Shown here one piece after another: positions 43,438 to 52,802 of a DNA stretch of 64,000 nucleotides. Each line of letters begins with the position of its first letter. Positions within the stretch are counted from its first letter, which is position 1. The position numbers were made by a program, and so were the translations under genes. This stretch comes from Streptomyces caatingaensis (GTDB lineage Bacteria; Actinomycetota; Actinomycetes; Streptomycetales; Streptomycetaceae). Location of the stretch: contig NZ_LFXA01000018.1 of assembly GCF_001187435.1 (NCBI RefSeq), forward strand, positions 62,001-126,000, written 5' to 3'. The notes under the pieces were generated by a model. It ran no database searches. It was not told the DNA's origin and saw nothing but the letters and a program-made list of their open reading frames with translations.

Positions 43438-44010
43438 GTGAACACCAAGCCCCTGCGCCTCGCCGTCATCGTCGGTTCCACCCGCGAGGGACGTTTCGGC
43501 CCGGTCGTGGCCGACTGGTTCGCCGAGCGCGCCCGGGTCCACTCCGGTCTCGACGTCGATGTCATCGACCTTGCGGAGGTGGACATTCCGCTCGTCCTCT
43601 CCGGCGAGCCGAACGCGGGCGTCGCCGCGATCACGCCGCGCCTGGCGGCCGCCGACGCGTTCGTGGTGGTCACGCCCGAGTACAACCACTCGTACCCGGC
43701 CTCGCTGAAGGCCGCGATCGACTGGCACTTCACGCAGTGGCAGGGCAAGCCGGTCGGCTTCGTCTCGTACGGCGGGCTCAGCGGCGGGCTGCGCGCCGTC
43801 GAGCACCTGCGCCAGGTCTTCGCCGAACTGCACACCGTCACCGTCCGGGAGACGATCAGCTTCCACATGGCCTGGGAGAAGTTCGACAAGGACGGGGCGC
43901 CGCTCGACGGGCCCACGGTCAACGGGGCCGCCAAGCGCCTCCTCGACCAGCTCATGTGGTGGGGCCACGCGCTGCGCGACGCCCGCGAGAAGATCCCGTA
44001 CGCGGCCTGA
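43438..44010 (+). CDS. NAD(P)H-dependent FMN reductase (flavodoxin-like fold)
   Basis: This 190-aa protein of the NADPH_dep_FMN_red family has the phosphate-binding GSTREGRFGP loop, TPEYNHSYPASLKAAIDW and SYGGLSGGLRAVEHL. It reduces FMN or quinones/azo compounds with NAD(P)H. GTG 43438 has AAGGA 7 nt ahead. Divergent from the DHA2-type exporter, which suggests a detoxification pair. 44 bp ahead of the LAL regulator. Confidence 0.9.
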   Translation: MNTKPLRLAVIVGSTREGRFGPVVADWFAERARVHSGLDVDVIDLAEVDIPLVLSGEPNAGVAAITPRLAAADAFVVVTPEYNHSYPASLKAAIDWHFTQWQGKPVGFVSYGGLSGGLRAVEHLRQVFAELHTVTVRETISFHMAWEKFDKDGAPLDGPTVNGAAKRLLDQLMWWGHALRDAREKIPYAA

Positions 44011-44054
44011 CGCCCGCTGCGGCACCCGGGCTGACCAGCGGTTACCGTGTGTCC

Positions 44055-46799
44055 ATGCTCCATGGACGCACCCGTGAACTCGCCGCGCTCGACCAGCTCC
44101 TCGCCGCCGCCCGCGACGGCCGCAGCGGGACGCTCGTGCTCCGCGGCGAGGCCGGCATCGGCAAGTCCGTCCTGCTCGACCACGCCGCCCGCGCCGCCGA
44201 GGAGGCGGGCATGCGGGTGCTGCGCGGTACGGGCATTGAAGCGGAGGGTGAACTTCCGTTCGCCGGGCTGCATCTGATGCTCGCCGGAGTCCTGGACCGC
44301 GTGGACGGCCTGCCCGAGGCCCAGGCCGGCGCGCTGCGCTCGGCGTTCGGCCTGGCCTCCGCCGCGAACGGGGGCGACCGCTTCCTCGTCGGGCTCGCCG
44401 TGCTCACCCTCCTCGACGGACTCGCCGAGGAACGGCCCCTGTTGTGCCTGGTGGACGACGCCCACTGGCTCGACCGGGAGTCGGCGGAGGCGCTGCTGTT
44501 CGCCGCCCGGCGGCTGAACGCCGAGCCGGTCGCCGTCGTCTTCGCGGCCCGCGACGACCACGCGTCGCCCTTCCCCGCCCCCGGCCTCCCCGAACTGCGC
44601 CTGCGGGGCCTGGACTTGCCGGACGCGACCGCGCTCCTCGACGAGCAGGCCGCCCATCTGCCCCGCCACGCCCGCGACCTGATCCTCGCCGAGGCCGCGG
44701 GCAACCCCCTGGCCCTGTGCGAACTGCCCACGGTCCAGCGGGAGGAGGAACGGTACGCCTCCCCGTACGGCATGGCCGCGCTGCCCCCGCACAGCCGGCT
44801 GCTGCGGGCCTTCTCGGCCACTGTCGCCGCGCTGCCCGAGCCCACCCGGGCCCTCCTGCTGGTCGCCGCCGCGGCCGGGTGCGCCGGGCTGGACACCGTC
44901 CTGGAGGCGGCGGAACGCTTCGGCGCGGGACTCGACGACCTCGAACCCGCCGAGCGGGCCCGGCTGTTGCGCCTCTCCGACGGAAGGCTCGTCTTCCGGC
45001 ACCCCCTGGTGCGGACCGCCGTCTACCAGGACGGGACCGTGAGCCGTCGGCTCGCCGCGCACCGCGCCCTGGCCCAGGCCCTCGACGGTCGGCCGGACGG
45101 GGCCGACCAGCGGGCCTGGCACCTCACCGCCGCCGCGACCGGCCCCGACGCCACCGCCGCGCGGCTGCTGGAGGAGAGCGCCGAACGCGCCCGCGCACGC
45201 GGCAGTTCGAGCGCCGTCGCCGTGGCGTACGAGCGCGCGGCCGCGCTGACCCCCGACGCCGCGGGACGCGCCCGCCGGCTGACCGCGGCCGCCCGCGCCG
45301 CCGCCGACGCGGGGCGGCTGGAGCACGCCGAGGAGCTGGCGGCGCGGGCCGCGGACCTGGTGGACGGGCAGGCCGACCCGGCCGCGCACGCCGCGGCCGT
45401 GCTGGTCCGCGCCGAGGCCGCAGACGATCAGGGGCGCTCGCGCGACGCGTACGCCCTGCTCTCCGAGGCGGCCGGACGGCTGCTCGCCGGGCCCGCCCCC
45501 CACACCGCGGGCCCGGTGCTGCTGCGCGCCGCGCACGCCGCCTGGCACGCCGGGGACCAGGACGCGCTCGACGCGACGGCCGACCGGGCCGCCGCGGCGG
45601 GGCTGCCCGAGGCGGACCGCGTCGCCGCGCTCGCCCGGCTCGCGGCCGGCCAGCACCGGTGCGACGGGGCCGCCCCGGCCGACGCGGCCCGTGCCGTCCG
45701 CGAACTCATCGGCGCCGCCGGGGAGTCGGCGGGCGACGTGCGCGAGGCCGTGCAGCTGGGGTGGTGGCACCTCTTCCACGGCGACCTGGCCGCCGCCCGG
45801 GATCTGGCCGCGTCGCTGGAGCGCCGGTGCCGGGAGCGGGGCGCCGTCGGCGTCCTGGGCCTGGTCCAGATGCTGCTCGCCCGCACCCAGCTGCTGCTCG
45901 GCCTGCACCGCGAGGCCCTGGCCACCGCGACCGACGGGATGCGCACCGCCGACGACACCGGCCAGGCGCGGGTCCGCGTCCACCTGGCCACCGTGCTCGC
46001 CCAGCTGGCCGCGGTCCGGGGCGACGAGGAGGGCTGCCGCGAGCTGACCGCCGAGGCGCTGGCGCGGGGCGTCGCCCCCGGCACCGTGCACGCCGCCGGG
46101 GCGCTCAGCCTCCTCGACCTGGGGCTCGGGCGGTACGGGGCGGCGCTCGACCGGCTCACGGCCGTCGTCGCCGCACCCGACCGACAGGGGGTCATCGGCG
46201 CCCTCCCCGACCTCGTCGAGGCGGCCGTCCGGCACGGCCGGCCGGAGCCGGGGCACTCCGCGCTGGACTGGTACGAGCAGCACATCTCGGCCCACAGCCG
46301 CAGGCCCTGGGCCGAGGCCGTCGCCCTGCGCTGCCGGGCCCTGCTCACCCGTGACCCGGAGGCCGCGGACGCCCTGTACGACCGGGCGGTCCGCCGCCAC
46401 CACGAGGGCGCCGGCTCGGCCTTCGAGCGGGCCCGCACCGAGCTGCTGCACGGCGAGCACCTGCGGCGGATGCGGCGCACCGGGGACGCGCGGGCCCGGC
46501 TGCGGTCGGCGCTGGAGACCTTCGAACGGCTCGGGGCCGGGCCGTGGGCCGAGCGGGCCCGCGCGGAGCTGCGCGCCGGCGGCGAGAGCCTGGTCGCCTC
46601 CGGCGCGGCGGCCGGGCCTCTGGACCAGCTCACTCCGCAGGAACTGCAGGTCGCGACGCTGGCCGCGCAGGGCCTCAGCAACCGCGACATCGGCGCGCGC
46701 CTGTTCATCAGCCCGCGGACGGCGGGCTACCACCTGTCGAACGTCTACCCCAAGCTGGGGATCACGTCGCGGCGGGAGCTGAGCGGGGTCGGTCTGTAG
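44055..46799 (+). CDS. LuxR-family LAL-type regulator (ATPase plus HTH)
   Basis: This 914-aa large ATP-binding regulator has Walker A GEAGIGKS (31-38), Walker B LLCLVDDAHWLD (about 135-146), an Ala-rich TPR-like middle and a C-terminal LuxR HTH (LTPQELQVATLAAQGLSNRDIGARLFISPRTAGYHL). LAL proteins are usually pathway-specific activators. It follows the FMN reductase in the same direction and may control that gene and the exporter through the long inverted repeat, but this is inference. ATG 44055 was chosen; a GTG at 44049 is also possible, and neither has a good ribosome-binding site. Confidence 0.9.
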   Translation: MLHGRTRELAALDQLLAAARDGRSGTLVLRGEAGIGKSVLLDHAARAAEEAGMRVLRGTGIEAEGELPFAGLHLMLAGVLDRVDGLPEAQAGALRSAFGLASAANGGDRFLVGLAVLTLLDGLAEERPLLCLVDDAHWLDRESAEALLFAARRLNAEPVAVVFAARDDHASPFPAPGLPELRLRGLDLPDATALLDEQAAHLPRHARDLILAEAAGNPLALCELPTVQREEERYASPYGMAALPPHSRLLRAFSATVAALPEPTRALLLVAAAAGCAGLDTVLEAAERFGAGLDDLEPAERARLLRLSDGRLVFRHPLVRTAVYQDGTVSRRLAAHRALAQALDGRPDGADQRAWHLTAAATGPDATAARLLEESAERARARGSSSAVAVAYERAAALTPDAAGRARRLTAAARAAADAGRLEHAEELAARAADLVDGQADPAAHAAAVLVRAEAADDQGRSRDAYALLSEAAGRLLAGPAPHTAGPVLLRAAHAAWHAGDQDALDATADRAAAAGLPEADRVAALARLAAGQHRCDGAAPADAARAVRELIGAAGESAGDVREAVQLGWWHLFHGDLAAARDLAASLERRCRERGAVGVLGLVQMLLARTQLLLGLHREALATATDGMRTADDTGQARVRVHLATVLAQLAAVRGDEEGCRELTAEALARGVAPGTVHAAGALSLLDLGLGRYGAALDRLTAVVAAPDRQGVIGALPDLVEAAVRHGRPEPGHSALDWYEQHISAHSRRPWAEAVALRCRALLTRDPEAADALYDRAVRRHHEGAGSAFERARTELLHGEHLRRMRRTGDARARLRSALETFERLGAGPWAERARAELRAGGESLVASGAAAGPLDQLTPQELQVATLAAQGLSNRDIGARLFISPRTAGYHLSNVYPKLGITSRRELSGVGL

Positions 46800-46807
46800 G
46801 GTCGCGG

Positions 46808-46836
46808 GCCGGGTGGGCCGGTCCGGCCCGCCCGGC
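46808..46836 (+). terminator. Terminator after the LAL regulator
   Basis: A 13-bp GC stem (46808-46820 with 46824-46836, one G-U pair) with a 3-nt loop begins 9 nt after the stop. Confidence 0.75.
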
Positions 46837-46902
46837 ACCGCGGGCGCGCAGTTGTAGGATGACTGGGCAACCGGGCACCCATGACCGCAGGAGGCGCAGC
46901 CC

Positions 46903-47613
46903 ATGGCACTGCGAGCCGCAGGACGCCAGTCCCTCGTGGACACCGTCGTCGACCAGCTCCGCACCCAGGTCGCCGCGGGCGAGTGGCCCGTGGGCGAGCG
47001 CATCCCCACCGAGCACGCCCTCGCGGAACAGCTCCAGGTCGGTCGCAACACCGTCCGCGAGGCCGTCCGCGTCCTCGTCCACGCCGGCATGCTGCGCTCC
47101 CGCCAGGGCGAGGGCACCTTCGTCGTCTCGACCGCGGACCCGGCCGAGATCATGCGCGGCGTGCAGCGCGCCGGCGTCCGCGACGTCCTGGAACTGCGGA
47201 TCGCGCTGGAGGCGGAGGCCGCCCGGCTCGCCGCCACCCGCCACGAACCGGCCGACCTGCGACGGATGCGCGACGCCCTCGACGCGCAGACCGCCCTGGA
47301 GGACGCCGAGGGCCAGCCGGACTCCGGGAACCTGGAGCTGTACGCCGATCACGACATCGAGTTCCACAAGGCCGTCGTGGAGGCCGCCCACAACACGGCC
47401 CTGACCGCGACCTACGGCTGGTTCAGCAGCTCCGTGCGCGAGGCCCTGCTCACCGCACTCGGTGACCGGGACATGCCGCGCATCATCCACGGCGACCACC
47501 ACGCCGTCATGGAGGCCATCGCCTCCGGCGACCCCGACGCGGCCGCCCGGGCCGCCCGGGCGCTCCTCGAACGCCCCAAGCAGGCCGTCGAGTCGCTCCT
47601 CGCCGAGCACTGA
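46903..47613 (+). CDS. FadR-subfamily GntR transcriptional regulator
   Basis: This 236-aa protein has an N-terminal GntR winged helix (about 10-75; LAEQLQVGRNTVREAVRVL) and an all-helical FCD ligand domain (about 90-225) with the metal-site pattern DHDIEFHKAVVEAAHN and HGDHHAVMEAIASGD. It is probably the repressor of the CynX-type transporter 82 bp downstream. The effector is likely a small organic acid, unknown. Confidence 0.92.
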   Translation: MALRAAGRQSLVDTVVDQLRTQVAAGEWPVGERIPTEHALAEQLQVGRNTVREAVRVLVHAGMLRSRQGEGTFVVSTADPAEIMRGVQRAGVRDVLELRIALEAEAARLAATRHEPADLRRMRDALDAQTALEDAEGQPDSGNLELYADHDIEFHKAVVEAAHNTALTATYGWFSSSVREALLTALGDRDMPRIIHGDHHAVMEAIASGDPDAAARAARALLERPKQAVESLLAEH

Positions 47614-47695
47614 CCACCCCCGTACGGACCCCGCACGGACCCCGTACAGCCCCACCCGCACGCCACGGGAAACGCACCACCGGAAAGGCACCCGC

Positions 47696-48985
47696 ATGTC
47701 GGAAACGAGGCCCGAGACACCCCCCATATCCGAAATAACCGATGTTCCCCTCCCGGCCGCGGAGGAGCCCTCCTCGGCCGCACCGGCCCCCGCGGCCGCC
47801 CGCGCCCTGCGCGCCCACCCGGCGCTGGTCCTCGCGGGCATCGTCCTCGCCTCGCTCAACATGCGGGCCGCGCTCTCCGGCGTCTCCCCGCTCGTCGGGG
47901 AGATCAACGACCACTTCGGCCTCGACTCGACCGCGAGCAGCCTGGTGACCACGATTCCGCTGGTCTTCATGGGCCTCGGCTCGATCGTCGCCCCGCGACT
48001 CGCCCGCCGGCTGGGGACCGAGACCGTGCTGTGCTCCGCGCTCGTCCTGCTCTGCGGCGGCATCCTGCTGCGCGTCGCCCCGCCGGTGGTCACGCTCTTC
48101 GTCGGCGGCGCCCTGGTCGGCACCGCGATCGCCCTGCTCAACGTCCTGATGCCGGGGCTGATCAAGCGCGACTTCCCGGAGCGGGCGGCGAGCATGACGG
48201 CCCTCTACTCGACCGCCATGATCCTCGGCGCCACCGTCTCGGCCGCCTGTGCCGTGCCGCTGGAGAAGGCCCTCGGCGGCTGGCGGGGCTCGCTCGCCTC
48301 CTGGTCGCTGCTCGCCGCCGTGGCGGTGGTGGTGTGGATCCCGCAGGCGCTGCTCGCCCGGCGCGGACGCCGCCATCCCGCGGCCCCGGCGCCCCGGCAG
48401 CCCGCGGCGGACGGCCCCGACCTCCTGCGCTCCGGGCTCGCCTGGCAGGTCACCCTGCTGATGGGCACGCAGTCGCTCGTCGCCTATGTGTGCATCGCCT
48501 GGATGCCGACGGTCTTCACGGACAACGGCATGGCCAAGGGCGCCGCGGGACTCGTCTACGCCTTCTACACGCTGGTGCAGATGGCCGGTTCGTTCGTCGT
48601 GCCGATGCTCGCGGGCCGCATGCGCGACCAGCGGCTGCTGGCCGTCGGGGTCGTCGCCCTCCTGGCCTCCGGCACCACCGGACTGCTGCTCGCCCCCGTC
48701 GCCGGGGCCTGGGTGTGGGCCACCATGATGGGCGTCGCCCAGGGCGGCACGCTGGGGCTCGCGCTGACCCTGATGGTGCTGCGCACCAGGGATGCGCACA
48801 CGGCCGCCCGTCTCTCCGGTATGGCCCAGACCTGGGGCTACCTCCTGGCCTCGGTCGGCCCGTTCGCCGTCGGTGCCGTCCACCAGGCCACCCACGGCTG
48901 GCACTTCCCGATCGGGATCCTCCTGGTGGCCTGTGTGGCCCTGGTGTTCCTGGGGCTCGGCGCGGGCCGCGACCGCAAGGTCTGA
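47696..48985 (+). CDS. CynX/NimT-family MFS transporter
   Basis: This 429-aa protein has 12 predicted spans after a 40-aa Pro/Ala/Glu-rich lead. ASLNMRAALSGVSPLVGEI in span 1 and VSTIP-like LVTTIPLVFMGLGSIVAPRLARRLG are signatures of the cyanate/nitroimidazole (CynX/NimT) group. It follows a FadR-type regulator, a pairing common in Streptomyces. No cyanase or nitro-reducing gene adjoins, so the substrate is open. Confidence 0.88.
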   Translation: MSETRPETPPISEITDVPLPAAEEPSSAAPAPAAARALRAHPALVLAGIVLASLNMRAALSGVSPLVGEINDHFGLDSTASSLVTTIPLVFMGLGSIVAPRLARRLGTETVLCSALVLLCGGILLRVAPPVVTLFVGGALVGTAIALLNVLMPGLIKRDFPERAASMTALYSTAMILGATVSAACAVPLEKALGGWRGSLASWSLLAAVAVVVWIPQALLARRGRRHPAAPAPRQPAADGPDLLRSGLAWQVTLLMGTQSLVAYVCIAWMPTVFTDNGMAKGAAGLVYAFYTLVQMAGSFVVPMLAGRMRDQRLLAVGVVALLASGTTGLLLAPVAGAWVWATMMGVAQGGTLGLALTLMVLRTRDAHTAARLSGMAQTWGYLLASVGPFAVGAVHQATHGWHFPIGILLVACVALVFLGLGAGRDRKV

Positions 48986-49049
48986 GCCCGCCCGCCCCGC
49001 CGCCGTACGGGGGAGGAGGCCGCCGGCCGTTCGGGCCCGCGGACGCGGA

Positions 49050-49793
49050 TCACTCCTCCCCCGCGAGCGTCAGCTTGCGCAGCCGCTCCCCGGCGTACCA
49101 GGCGGCCACCACCGTGACGGCCGCCAACAGGCCCACCCCCAGCGGCAGTCCGACGTCCGAGGAGATCGCGCCGGGCGCCCCGATCCGCTCGGCGAGCGAC
49201 AGCGCCCACTGCTGCACGCTGAGCGTCCGGGCCCCGGGTATCAGGCTGCCGAAGAGGGACTCCCAGACCAGGGCGTAGACCAGACCCGCGACCACCGCGT
49301 GCCGGGTGACCGTCCCGAGCAGCAGGAAGAGCGCGCTGTAGGCGACGGAGGCGGCCGTCGCCGCGACCGCGTAGGCGACGGCTATCCGCTGGCTGTTGCC
49401 GTTGAGCAGCAGCCCGGCCAGCAGGGTGGGGACGGCGGAGAAGGCGACGGTGACGCCGGTGGCGACGATCAGTTTGGTGAGGACGATCGTCGGCCGGGGG
49501 ACCGGCTTGGCGAGCAGGTAGACGACCGAGCCGTCGTCGATCTCGGGGCCCATCGCCCCCGTTCCGGCGATGACACCGATCAGCGGGACCATCGTGGCGA
49601 GCGCGAACCCGCCCAGGACGTTGGTGGCCGTCTCGTCGTCCGGGCCGGTCAGCAGGCGGATGGCCGCCGCGATGAGCAGGAGCAGGGCCGGGAGCGCGAA
49701 GAGGACGGCCGCGCGGCGGCGGCCGAGGAGCCCCCGGCGGGTCAGCCGGGCGACCGTCGGGTGGTAGATGCGCTTCGTGAGCTGGCGGGACAT
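49050..49793 (-). CDS. ABC-2-type transporter permease
   Basis: This 247-aa membrane protein has six predicted spans. The MGPEIDDGSVVYLLAKPVPR stretch is typical of ABC-2 permeases. It is the last gene of a four-gene operon and pairs with the ATPase 18 bp upstream. Substrate unknown. Confidence 0.88.
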   Translation of the reverse strand: MSRQLTKRIYHPTVARLTRRGLLGRRRAAVLFALPALLLLIAAAIRLLTGPDDETATNVLGGFALATMVPLIGVIAGTGAMGPEIDDGSVVYLLAKPVPRPTIVLTKLIVATGVTVAFSAVPTLLAGLLLNGNSQRIAVAYAVAATAASVAYSALFLLLGTVTRHAVVAGLVYALVWESLFGSLIPGARTLSVQQWALSLAERIGAPGAISSDVGLPLGVGLLAAVTVVAAWYAGERLRKLTLAGEE

Positions 49794-49811
49794 GGGATCC
49801 GGCGCCTCCGT

Positions 49812-50723
49812 TCAGGCCGCGACGAGGTAGGAGAAGACCGATTCCAGGGACTCGTCGGAGGGCGAGACCGTCAGGAGCCGGATGCCGTGGGCCCGCGCCA
49901 CGGCCGGCAACAGGGCGGTGAAACGGCCGAAGTCCACCGCCTGGACGCGCAGGGCGCCCTCTGCGACGTCCACCTCGATGCCCGCCGTCGACGGGTCGGC
50001 GATCAGGGCCGCGGCCAGGGCCCGGTCGTCGCTGGAGCGGACCAGGTAGCGGTGCGGGCGGTCGGTCATCAGCCGGCGGATTCTGCGGAAGTCGCCGGAG
50101 GCGGCGTGCCGCCCGGCCACCACCACCTCGATGTGGGCGGCGAGCTGCTCCACCTCCTCCAGGATGTGGGAGGAGAAGAGCACGGTGCGGCCCTCGGATC
50201 CCATCTGCCGCAGAAGATCCATCAGTTGCATGCGCTGGCGGGGGTCCATCCCGTTGAACGGCTCGTCGAGCAGGAGGACCGAGGGGTCGTGCACGAGGGC
50301 GGAGGCCATCTTGACCCGCTGCCGCATGCCCTTGCTGTAGGTGGAGATCCGGCGGTCCTGGGCGTACTCCATCTCGACGGTGGCCAGGGCGCGCCGGGCC
50401 GCGGAGGCGGGGAGCCCGTGCAGCTCGGCGTTGGCCCGCACGAACTCCAGGCCGGTGAGGAAGTCGTACATCGCCTCGCGCTCGGGGACGATGCCGATGT
50501 GCCGGTAGATCTCCTGGTTGCCCCAGATCGTCGTGGAGTCGAGGGTGACCGTGCCGCTGGACGGGGCCAGGAAGCCGCCCATCATGTTGATGAGGGTGGA
50601 CTTCCCGGCGCCGTTGGGGCCGAGCAGCCCGGTGACTCCGGGGCCGATGGCCATGGAGACGTCGTTGACGGCGACGACGTTGCCGAACCAGCGGGAGACG
50701 CGGTCGATACGGATCTCGGTCAC
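49812..50723 (-). CDS. ABC transporter ATP-binding protein (exporter type)
   Basis: This 303-aa ATPase has Walker A GPNGAGKST, a YSKGMRQRVKMA signature (variant of LSGGQ), Walker B VLLLDEPFNGMD and an H-loop SSHIL. The extra C-terminal domain (about 220-303) is typical of ABC-2 exporters. Its ATG overlaps the stop of the upstream permease (ATGA). Confidence 0.93.
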   Translation of the reverse strand: MTEIRIDRVSRWFGNVVAVNDVSMAIGPGVTGLLGPNGAGKSTLINMMGGFLAPSSGTVTLDSTTIWGNQEIYRHIGIVPEREAMYDFLTGLEFVRANAELHGLPASAARRALATVEMEYAQDRRISTYSKGMRQRVKMASALVHDPSVLLLDEPFNGMDPRQRMQLMDLLRQMGSEGRTVLFSSHILEEVEQLAAHIEVVVAGRHAASGDFRRIRRLMTDRPHRYLVRSSDDRALAAALIADPSTAGIEVDVAEGALRVQAVDFGRFTALLPAVARAHGIRLLTVSPSDESLESVFSYLVAA

Positions 50724-51619
50724 AGCCCGGCCTTTCGGTAGCGCGCCATCAGCAGGCCGTAGGAGGCGGCGACGGCGCCGAGGACGACCAGGAGGTAGAC
50801 CGCCCCGGCCCCCGTGCCCGGCCCGTGGCCGCCGGGGAAGGCGGAGGTGGCGGAGAGGAAGGCCGTCTGGACCCCGTCGATCAGGGTGATCGGCGAGAAC
50901 AGGCCGAGCCAGGCGATGACATCGGTGTTGTCACGGGCGAGGGCTATGCCCTGGACCGTACTGACGGCACCGTAGGAGATGGTCAGCACCGCGATGACGG
51001 CGGCGACCCCGAACCCGCGGCGCGGTGTCAGGGCGGCGACCACCAGGCCGATGCCGGCGAAGAAGAGGGACAGCAGAGCCACGGAGATCAGTCCTTGGGC
51101 GAAGGCTTTCGTCTGGGCGGCGAAGCCCATCTTGGCCAGCAGGGCGCCGGCGTAGAGGATCAGCAGGGGTGCGGCCGTGAGGACGAACAGCGCCGAGGCC
51201 AGCGCGGCGAACTTGGCCACCACGTAGTCGACCCGCTCGATCGGCCGCGAGAAGTAGAGCGGAACCGTCCGGAAGCGCAGGTCCCGGGAGACCGACTGAG
51301 GCGCCTGGGCGGCCAGGAAGAGGCCGATGACGGCCTGGAGCAGGATCGCGTACCGCGTGTACTCCAGGGGCAGTCGGTCCATCTTCGTGGTGACGGCGAC
51401 GGCGACGACGATCGCGGCGGGCACGCACATCACGGCGAACAGCGTCATCGGCAGCACCTTGGACCGGGCCGAGCGGCCCAGTCCGTAGGCGCCGCGCAGG
51501 CTCTGCGAGTACAGCGCGCGGCGGGCGTACCCCCGCCCCAGGCGGGGCCCCGCGTAGTCGCGGTAGCCGATGTTGTGGATCACGCCCTGCGCGGGCGCGG
51601 CGGTCGTCTCAGTCGGCAT
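50720..51619 (-). CDS. ABC-2-type transporter permease
   Basis: This 299-aa membrane protein has six predicted spans after a 45-aa cytoplasmic lead (IGYRDYAGPRLGRGYARRALYSQSLR). SVSRDLRFRTVPLYFSRPIERVDYVVAK is the coupling region. It overlaps the upstream ATPase by 11 bp and the downstream ATPase by 4 bp, so all are coupled. Confidence 0.9.
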   Translation of the reverse strand: MPTETTAAPAQGVIHNIGYRDYAGPRLGRGYARRALYSQSLRGAYGLGRSARSKVLPMTLFAVMCVPAAIVVAVAVTTKMDRLPLEYTRYAILLQAVIGLFLAAQAPQSVSRDLRFRTVPLYFSRPIERVDYVVAKFAALASALFVLTAAPLLILYAGALLAKMGFAAQTKAFAQGLISVALLSLFFAGIGLVVAALTPRRGFGVAAVIAVLTISYGAVSTVQGIALARDNTDVIAWLGLFSPITLIDGVQTAFLSATSAFPGGHGPGTGAGAVYLLVVLGAVAASYGLLMARYRKAGL

Positions 51620-52601
51620 CGGAACTGCCCCATTTCTGCGCGCTGTTGTGCTCCGGGGTGCCGGGTGCGCGGAAGACCTCGGCGATGCGGTGGCGGCGCG
51701 GCTCCATGCGCACCAGGCCCAGGCCCAGCCCGGCGACCGCGTCCCGCACCACGTCGTACGTCCCGTCCCCGGCGACGTCGACGAGGAGCACCGGCCCGGC
51801 GCCGCCGGGGGCGAACCGCCCGTCGCCCGAGGCCGGCTGGACCGTGAGACCGGCGGAGGACAGCGCCGCCCGCAGCGCGGCCGTCCCGTCCGGGTGGGCG
51901 TCGGTGTCGGTGACCTCGACGGCCAGGGAACCGGTGGCCCGGGTGAAGTCGCTGGTGGCGGAGGACCGCAGCAGCTTGCCGCCGTCGATCACCACGACGT
52001 GGTCGCAGGTGCGTTCCAGCTCGCCGAGCAGGTGCGAGGTGACCAGCACCGAGATGCCGAAGTCGGTGTGGACGCGGCGGATCAGGGCCAGCATCTCGTC
52101 ACGGCCGACGGGGTCGAGGCCGTTGGTCGGCTCGTCCAGCAGGACCAGGCGGGGGTCGTGGACGAGCGCCTGGGCCAGCTTGACCCGCTGCTTCATGCCC
52201 GTGGAGTAGCCGCCCATCGGGCGGTAGCGCTCCTCGTAGAGGCCGACGTGGCGCAGGGTGTCGGCGGTGCGCTCCCGGGCGGCGGTGAGCGGCAGCCCGG
52301 ACATCCGTGCCATGTGCACGACGAACTCCGTCGCCGACACGTCCGGCGGCAGGCAGTCGTGCTCCGGCATGTACCCCACGCGCTCCCGGATGGCCGCACC
52401 CTCGGCGGCGACGTCCAGGCCGAGCACCTCGGCACGGCCCTCGGTGGCCGGGGAGAGCCCCAGCAGGATCTTGATCAGCGTGGACTTGCCCGCACCGTTG
52501 GCGCCCACCAGCCCGGTCACTCCGGGAGCGATGTCAACGGAGAGCCGGTCCAGCGCGGTCACCCGGGGGAACCGCTTGCTGAGGCTTTCGGTGGCGATCA
52601 C
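51609..52601 (-). CDS. ABC transporter ATP-binding protein (exporter type)
   Basis: This ATPase of about 330 aa has Walker A GANGAGKST, signature YSTGMKQRVKLA, Walker B LVLLDEPTNGLD and H-loop TSHLL. It is the first gene of the four-gene operon with two ATPase and two permease genes, which suggests two related exporters or one heteromeric exporter. The start is GTG 52601 (GAGG 8 nt ahead); GTG 52607 is an alternative. Confidence 0.93.
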   Translation of the reverse strand: MIATESLSKRFPRVTALDRLSVDIAPGVTGLVGANGAGKSTLIKILLGLSPATEGRAEVLGLDVAAEGAAIRERVGYMPEHDCLPPDVSATEFVVHMARMSGLPLTAARERTADTLRHVGLYEERYRPMGGYSTGMKQRVKLAQALVHDPRLVLLDEPTNGLDPVGRDEMLALIRRVHTDFGISVLVTSHLLGELERTCDHVVVIDGGKLLRSSATSDFTRATGSLAVEVTDTDAHPDGTAALRAALSSAGLTVQPASGDGRFAPGGAGPVLLVDVAGDGTYDVVRDAVAGLGLGLVRMEPRRHRIAEVFRAPGTPEHNSAQKWGSSDAD

Positions 52602-52802
52602 AGTCACGTCCTCGACGGTAGTGGCGCGGGCCCCGGGAGACGTCAGCCCGGATGAGGGCTTGCGCGTACTCCTCGGGTCTGACCCACCCGTAGGGGTCGG
52701 GGCCGGAAGGACGAGGAGGACAGGCACCGCCCCTTGACTCGGCCCCCGTGCATTGTCACATTCATCAGTGGCAACTTCCCTTCCGCGAACGGGTGGTTGG
52801 AG

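Noticed and set aside
43278..47237. A 1,319-codon minus-strand frame opposite the FMN reductase and LAL regulator
   Set aside because: Shadow frame: Gly/Arg/Val-rich, no domain, and the plus-strand genes are clear.
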